Source: Haliclystus octoradiatus
Lineage: Eukaryota > Cnidaria > Staurozoa > Stauromedusae > Haliclystidae
Assembly (NCBI GenBank): GCA_916610825.1
Contig: OU744446.1
Span: 26,240,445-26,304,444, forward strand
Direction of reading: 5' to 3'
DNA: 64,000 nt
Shown here: piece by piece, positions 63,845-64,000 of the stretch
How positions within the stretch are numbered: the stretch's first letter is position 1
Layout: each line of letters begins with the position of its first letter
Program-made: the position numbers and the translations under genes
The notes under the pieces: generated by a model
What the model was told of the DNA's origin: nothing
The model's database searches: none
Seen by the model: the letters and a program-made list of their open reading frames with translations, nothing else

Positions 63845-64000
63845 TAGAGGTTAAGTCAATTAATAAAGTGTTCTCGATTTTCGAGTGTAATACTGATTAA
63901 GACAATAGGTGCAATTCACTATAGATAACAGTGTTTGTTCTATTAACTGAAGAAAGGAAATCGTACTGCAAGAGTAATATCATTTCTCATTATTATAATA

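Larger units (their letters stand above)
62529..64000. other. Upstream region of the PLEKHG-like gene
   Basis: No coding exon is recognised. Short open frames at 62770-62964 and 62961-63143 look random. The region from about 63420 is less AT-rich and contains the regulatory motifs listed separately, so transcription probably begins somewhere here. Confidence 0.5.

Overview
The window is a stretch of metazoan nuclear DNA: AT-rich, with spliceosomal GT-AG introns and many short dispersed transposon relics. Several gene families point to an invertebrate deuterostome-like or other bilaterian animal: prostanoid receptor, EHD, DMRT, PHF14, PLEKHG, SMIM15 and IRAG/LRMP. The palindrome AGGCCT, often as TAGGCCTA, recurs in non-coding DNA; from general familiarity that fits an echinoderm or hemichordate, but this is a weak inference. 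One 100-N assembly gap lies at 7632-7731.

Left part, plus strand. The last exon of an ABCB-type ABC transporter (1126-1317) is followed by a very large gene (2571-24288). I resolved this gene into 39 exons whose phases all close, giving 1176 codons. It joins an N-terminal KASH5/CCDC155-type EF-hand pair, a long coiled coil, an IRAG/LRMP (MRVI1) domain and a C-terminal membrane anchor. A three-exon SMIM15 homologue (24892-29780, minus) faces it tail to tail, and its 3.7 kb intron holds retrotransposon debris and a foldback element.

Middle part. A three-exon prostanoid-receptor-like GPCR (31523-33180, plus) is followed by a five-helix GPCR remnant (33461-34162, plus). A two-exon EHD gene (34362-37444, minus) comes next. 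After retrotransposon relics there is a single-exon orphan rhodopsin-like GPCR (40892-41920, plus). About 4.5 kb of non-coding DNA then leads to a two-exon DMRT gene with DM and DMA domains (46408-48142, plus).

Right part, minus strand. An intronless PHF14 homologue (49609-51870) lies downstream of an 18-exon PLEKHG-type RhoGEF (52527-62528), whose phases also close, giving 1346 codons. A CCAAT/CRE palindrome and an NRF1-like site mark a likely promoter region near 63.8 kb.

Repeats. At least six families of short inverted-repeat elements are visible, several with two or three copies. The most striking family is associated with microsatellites and contains giant hairpins, one with perfect 86-bp arms. 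One arm folds into a plausible type I hammerhead ribozyme. The genes are unrelated housekeeping, signalling and chromatin genes; I see no operon-like cooperation between them. All gene names rest on recognising protein motifs by eye, and no database search was run.
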